This document shows, in pieces, positions 7,028-10,111 of a DNA stretch of 10,111 nucleotides. The position numbers were made by a program, and so were the translations under genes. The notes beneath the pieces are model-generated. The model was not told where the DNA came from. It ran no database searches and saw only the letters and a list, made by a program, of their open reading frames with translations. The number at the start of each line of letters is the position of its first letter. The first letter of the stretch is position 1. Origin of the DNA: Oscillospiraceae bacterium (GTDB lineage: Bacteria; Bacillota; Clostridia; Oscillospirales; Ruminococcaceae); contig CAAFQL010000233.1 in assembly GCA_900765125.1 (NCBI GenBank), positions 1 to 10,111 on the forward strand, read 5' to 3'.

Positions 7028-7938
7028 TTTACTGCACCTCCTGTAAGATTCTTTCCTGTCACTGCAAGGAACACATCGTCCATATTTCCCTTTATGACCT
7101 CATAATCTTTGAACAGGTCAGGATGCTTTATAATAAGATCTGTAGCTGAAGCTGTATCAGAGACAGATATCCTATAGGTATTATTTATATTTACAAACGG
7201 AACCCCAAGAACCTTTACATCATTCTCATTTACGCCATATAAAGTAATGTAATCTCCTGTATATGTATTTTTAAGCATAAGAGGTGTGCCCTCTGCGGAG
7301 ATCTTTCCGCTGTCGAGTATAACTACATAATCAGCATCAGCGGCTTCTTCCATGTAGTGGGTTGTAAGGAATACTGTCATGTTATTATCTCTGCGCATCT
7401 GGGTCACTGCATCCCACAAAAGTTTTCTCGTCTGAGGGTCAAGACCTGTAGTAGGCTCATCAAGTATGAGTATCTTTGGTTCATGAATAAGCGCCCTTGC
7501 TATATCAATTCTTCTTCTCTGTCCCCCTGAAAGCTTACCTACTGTACGTTTCATAAGATCGCCAAAATCCAGAAGCTCTGCAAGCTCATCAAGGCGGCTT
7601 TTAAACTTACTCTTTGTTATGCCATAAAGAGCACTGCGACACTCCAGATTATCAATTACAGAAAGCTTCTTGTCAAGTACAGAATTTTGAAAAACTACCC
7701 CCAGATTTCGTCTTACTGTGTCAAGCTCTCCGTCAAGATCCGCTCCGCCGATTTTTACACTGCCTGAGTCTTTAGCCAGCTGACCGCACATAATACTGAT
7801 AGTAGTGGACTTTCCTGCACCGTTTACCCCAAGAAATGCGAAAAGTTCACCCTCTTTTACTCTGAAGCTCAAATCATCTACAGCTTTTACTTCACCAAAG
7901 CTTTTGCTGAGATGTTCAATTTCAATAATATTCTTCAT
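7024..7938 (-). CDS. ABC transporter ATP-binding protein (DrrA/ABC-2 exporter type)
   Basis: This 304-residue cytoplasmic ATPase is complete and has all nucleotide-binding motifs: Walker A GVNGAGKST (37-45), Q-loop VVFQNS (81-86), signature LSGGQ (136-140), Walker B LILDEP (157-162) and the switch His194 in LTTHYMEEA. A C-terminal region of about 90 residues ends with the MDDVFLAVTG element seen in DrrA/CcmA-like multidrug-type ATPases. It should energise the permease it overlaps by four bases. GGAGG lies 7 bases before the ATG. The gene follows the beta-glucosidase by only 57 bp, on the same strand, across a hairpin. It may therefore be read from the glycosidase promoter at reduced level, or have its own promoter, though none is evident in that short gap. 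Export is inferred from the family; the substrate is unknown. Confidence 0.93.
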   Translation of the reverse strand: MKNIIEIEHLSKSFGEVKAVDDLSFRVKEGELFAFLGVNGAGKSTTISIMCGQLAKDSGSVKIGGADLDGELDTVRRNLGVVFQNSVLDKKLSVIDNLECRSALYGITKSKFKSRLDELAELLDFGDLMKRTVGKLSGGQRRRIDIARALIHEPKILILDEPTTGLDPQTRKLLWDAVTQMRRDNNMTVFLTTHYMEEAADADYVVILDSGKISAEGTPLMLKNTYTGDYITLYGVNENDVKVLGVPFVNINNTYRISVSDTASATDLIIKHPDLFKDYEVIKGNMDDVFLAVTGKNLTGGAVK

Positions 7939-7963
7939 TACTTATCCTCCAATATATTTAAAC

Positions 7964-7989
7964 GTGCAGAGCTTTCATCAGCTCTGCAC
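7964..7989 (-). terminator. GC-rich intercistronic hairpin, likely partial terminator or mRNA 3'-end stabiliser
   Basis: A perfect 10 bp stem (GTGCAGAGCT paired with AGCTCTGCAC) closes a six-base loop that reads GATGAA on the minus strand. It begins six bases after the glycosidase stop and ends before the ATPase SD. The sequence after it on the minus strand is CGTTTAAATATATT, with no continuous T-run, so it is not a convincing full terminator. It could reduce read-through into the ABC genes or protect the upstream transcript. Confidence 0.6.
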
Positions 7990-7995
7990 ATCAAA

Positions 7996-9351
7996 TTACA
8001 GATTTTCTCCGTTTGTTTTTATAACTTTACTATAGAAACCTGCCGAATCCTTGAGAGTACGCTTCTGATTTTTATAGTCAACATGAATTATGCCGAATCT
8101 TTCACTGTAGCCATATGCCCATTCAAAATTATCAAGCAGTGACCAAAGAAAATATCCTTTTACATCTATTCCTTCCTCTACTGCTCTTTTAAGTCCGCTA
8201 AGATAGCCTCTGAGATAGCCGATTCGCTCATCATCATGAACCATCCCATCTACAGAAACCGTATCAAGGCATGACTTACCATTTTCACTTATAATAAGCG
8301 GGGTTTTATATCTCTCTGTAATAAACTTTGCACCCCAATATATACAGTCATGAGTAACAGGCCAGTTATGCGGTGCATTTTTAAATCCACCAGGATCTTT
8401 TACAAGCTCTATTTTTCCCGTTTTTCCTGACACCGTCATACCCCAATAAACATTATGTCCCAGAAAATCTATAGGCTGACTTATAAGCTTCATATCTGAC
8501 TCTGTTATCTTTGGCATATACTGCTCGCAGAACTGCATTTCACGTTCAGGATAATGTCCGAAGATTATAGGATCACTGTACCAGCTGATGCTATTAGGAG
8601 CAAATGAAGGATCGTCAAATTCAAACATTGAGCGTCTTGCTGCTTCAATGTCATCAGAAGAATTTGTCTCAGGAATATTCATACAGCCACAAGGAGCATA
8701 TCCAATATTAAGCTTTTGCTTGCCGTATATTCTAAGTGCTGCAACTGCTGCACCGTGAGCCTTCAGAAGATTATGCATTACCTCAAAAAGTTCATAATCT
8801 GTAAGCTTTAAACCGGGAGCAAGTCCCCCTGACTGATAACCCATACCTATTATTACCTGCGGCTCATTTATAGTAAAGAAATTCTTTACCCTGTCAGAAA
8901 AGTTTTCTGCTACAACTTTTGCATATTCTGCAAACCATCTGACGATCTCAGAATTTCTCCAACCGCCTTTTTTATCAAGTGCAAGCGGAAGATCCCAATG
9001 ATATAAAGTTATAAATGGTTCAATGCCATTCACAAGCAGCTCATCAATAAGATCGTTATAAAACTTTATTCCTGCGTAATTTATTCTTCCTGTTCCATCT
9101 GGAAGTATTCTTGCCCAACTGATAGAGAAACGATATGCCTTTATACCTATCTTCTTCATAAGAGCTACGTCCTCTTTGAACCTATGATAATGATCACAAG
9201 CAATTTCACCATTATCATCATTCAAAATATTTCCATGTATGCTGCAAAAGGTATCAAAGATATTGAGTCCCTTTCCATCATCGTTAAATGCACCCTCGAT
9301 CTGATATGCGGCCGTAGCTGCACCCCAAATAAAATTATTATTAAAGCTCAT
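7996..9351 (-). CDS. GH1 beta-glucosidase
   Basis: This 451-residue enzyme has the full length and motifs of glycoside hydrolase family 1. FIWGAATAAYQIEG (7-20) carries the sugar-binding Gln, with YHWD at 117-120. TINEP (160-164) carries the acid/base Glu163 and IISENG (353-358) the nucleophile Glu356. NFEWAYGYSERFGI (408-421) closes the active site. In 6-phospho-glycosidases of GH1 the last region has a Ser and Lys that bind phosphate. Here Glu417 occupies that region, so non-phosphorylated substrates such as cellobiose and short cello-oligosaccharides are expected. No signal peptide is present, so the protein is cytoplasmic and acts on imported sugars. GGAG lies 9 bases before the ATG. The gene starts 18 bp after the GH5 gene, in one operon with it. 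Exact substrate preference (beta-glucoside, galactoside or other) is not resolved. Confidence 0.95.
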   Translation of the reverse strand: MSFNNNFIWGAATAAYQIEGAFNDDGKGLNIFDTFCSIHGNILNDDNGEIACDHYHRFKEDVALMKKIGIKAYRFSISWARILPDGTGRINYAGIKFYNDLIDELLVNGIEPFITLYHWDLPLALDKKGGWRNSEIVRWFAEYAKVVAENFSDRVKNFFTINEPQVIIGMGYQSGGLAPGLKLTDYELFEVMHNLLKAHGAAVAALRIYGKQKLNIGYAPCGCMNIPETNSSDDIEAARRSMFEFDDPSFAPNSISWYSDPIIFGHYPEREMQFCEQYMPKITESDMKLISQPIDFLGHNVYWGMTVSGKTGKIELVKDPGGFKNAPHNWPVTHDCIYWGAKFITERYKTPLIISENGKSCLDTVSVDGMVHDDERIGYLRGYLSGLKRAVEEGIDVKGYFLWSLLDNFEWAYGYSERFGIIHVDYKNQKRTLKDSAGFYSKVIKTNGENL

Positions 9352-9369
9352 TATAAAAAACTCCTTTGC

Positions 9370-9435
9370 TTAAAGACTCATATTTTGCATAACAACATCA
9401 TCATTTAAATTAAACCTACTGTCATTATTTACATC
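9370..9435 (-). other. Single (half) dockerin calcium-binding repeat
   Basis: This region encodes residues 226-246 of the GH5 fragment. The loop DVNNDSRFNLNDD has the Ca2+ ligand spacing of a dockerin repeat, and the FN-D-VV-Q pattern recalls Ruminococcus dockerins. A type I dockerin needs two such repeats in about 60-70 residues. Here the stop codon follows the first, and only 18 bp separate it from the beta-glucosidase start, so no second repeat can be hidden in another frame. Confidence 0.7.
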
Positions 9436-10111
9436 ATACTTTACTTTTACAGGTTTATCTTTCTTTTCCGGAATGCTCATGAGAAGTTCTTTCAGCTGTG
9501 GATCTGCCAACTTACAGGTATTGCGGTCATAGTGCAGACCTGTAATGTCCCAGAGAACAGGACAAAGCTGTCTATCATATGCAGCCTTGCAAACTGAACT
9601 TAAAAACTTTCTTACGGATTCCTCGTCCTTATTCTTCCTATGACAGCCATACTCACCAACAATTACAGGAATACCCTTATCAATGAATGTAGTTTTCATA
9701 AGATCCATCTGCTGATAAAGCTCTGCATAGTCTGCTTCAGTACCCCATGTAAATCGCATAGGTGACCAATCAGCATCCTCTTCTAAAATAGTAAAACTTG
9801 AAGGAGTATAATAATGTACTGAGACAGCACAACATTTTTCAGGATCAAACGGCATTTTGAAAAGCGGATCGCAGGTCAGATCAATTGACGTACTATAACC
9901 AGAAATAAGAAGATGACGTTTTGAATTATTACCACCTGAACTTCTTACAACATCCACAAACTTCTGATTTATCTCATTTACAAGTGAATAAGAATCAGCC
10001 TTACCTTCTGTGCCACTCCACTGATTCCAGATAGAGTTCCAACCCAGTTCTTCATTCTGAGATTCAAAAATAAGATAGTCGCCATAATTCCTAAAGCCTT
10101 CACATATCTGC
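9370..10111 (-). CDS. GH5 family glycoside hydrolase (endoglucanase-like) with a C-terminal half-dockerin, N-terminus outside window
   Basis: The frame is open from the window edge to the TAA at 9370-9372, giving 246 residues of the C-terminal part. YLIFESQNEELGW carries the acid/base Glu20 (fragment numbering), VSVHYYTP the conserved His-Tyr (99-100), and PVIVGEYG the nucleophile Glu153, with VLWD further on. All match clan GH-A family 5 cellulases and related beta-glucanases. The last 21 residues, YDVNNDSRFNLNDDVVMQNM onward, resemble one calcium-binding repeat of a type I dockerin (D1, N3, D5, N9, D12), but only one, and the protein ends there. A short Lys-rich linker (215-224) precedes it. 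A GTG at 9955-9957 is internal. Such enzymes are secreted; the signal peptide would lie upstream, outside the window. The subfamily and exact substrate are not assigned. Confidence 0.9.
   Translation of the reverse strand, partial: QICEGFRNYGDYLIFESQNEELGWNSIWNQWSGTEGKADSYSLVNEINQKFVDVVRSSGGNNSKRHLLISGYSTSIDLTCDPLFKMPFDPEKCCAVSVHYYTPSSFTILEEDADWSPMRFTWGTEADYAELYQQMDLMKTTFIDKGIPVIVGEYGCHRKNKDEESVRKFLSSVCKAAYDRQLCPVLWDITGLHYDRNTCKLADPQLKELLMSIPEKKDKPVKVKYDVNNDSRFNLNDDVVMQNMSL

Noticed and set aside
7964..7989. ANTAR-type hexaloop target between glycosidase and ABC genes
   Set aside because: The loop GATGAA has G, not A, at position 1 and there is no partner hairpin. It is more likely a simple intercistronic hairpin.
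9955..9957. GTG as a start of a short 195-residue protein
   Set aside because: The frame stays open upstream to the window edge and encodes the GH5 acid/base motif (NE), so this codon is internal.

Overview
The window looks like part of the chromosome of a cellulolytic, anaerobic Ruminococcus-like Firmicute (Oscillospiraceae). The reasons are an AT-rich composition with strong GGAGG ribosome-binding sites, a GH5 cellulase-type enzyme ending in a Ruminococcus-like dockerin repeat, a glutamate synthase split into separate genes and loaded with iron-sulfur clusters, and an ANTAR-domain regulator next to glutamine synthetase. I name no species.

Left arm, plus strand, 1-6058: one tightly packed nitrogen-assimilation operon, entered part-way. 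In order it encodes the C-terminus of a class II glutamine amidotransferase (glutaminase part of GOGAT), the FMN synthase part with two N-terminal [4Fe-4S] motifs, a four-cluster ferredoxin-like protein, a FAD/NAD(P) oxidoreductase, a stand-alone GXGXG domain (third GOGAT part), a short type I glutamine synthetase, and an ANTAR protein with a degenerate receiver. Together they make a complete GS-GOGAT cycle. Glutamine synthetase captures ammonia as glutamine. The glutaminase part releases ammonia from glutamine, and the FMN part uses it with 2-oxoglutarate to make glutamate. The ferredoxin-like and FAD proteins probably deliver the electrons. The ANTAR protein probably controls transcripts for nitrogen genes by antitermination.

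Junction, 6059-6121: a strong hairpin with T-rich sequence on both sides, placed between convergent genes, which probably terminates both operons.

Right arm, minus strand, 10111-6122: a second operon, also entered part-way. It encodes a GH5 glycoside hydrolase with only half a dockerin, then 18 bp later a cytoplasmic GH1 beta-glucosidase, then across a GC-rich hairpin an ABC-2 type ATPase and its permease, which overlap by ATGA. The first two genes fit breakdown of cellulose or another beta-glucan outside the cell followed by hydrolysis of imported oligosaccharides inside. The ABC pair looks like an exporter of unknown substrate.

I see no tRNA, rRNA, CRISPR array or insertion sequence. No gene-free stretch exceeds about 65 bp. 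The points most worth a second look are the short glutamine synthetase, the receiver lacking its phospho-acceptor Asp, the seven-cluster GOGAT electron path and the half-dockerin.
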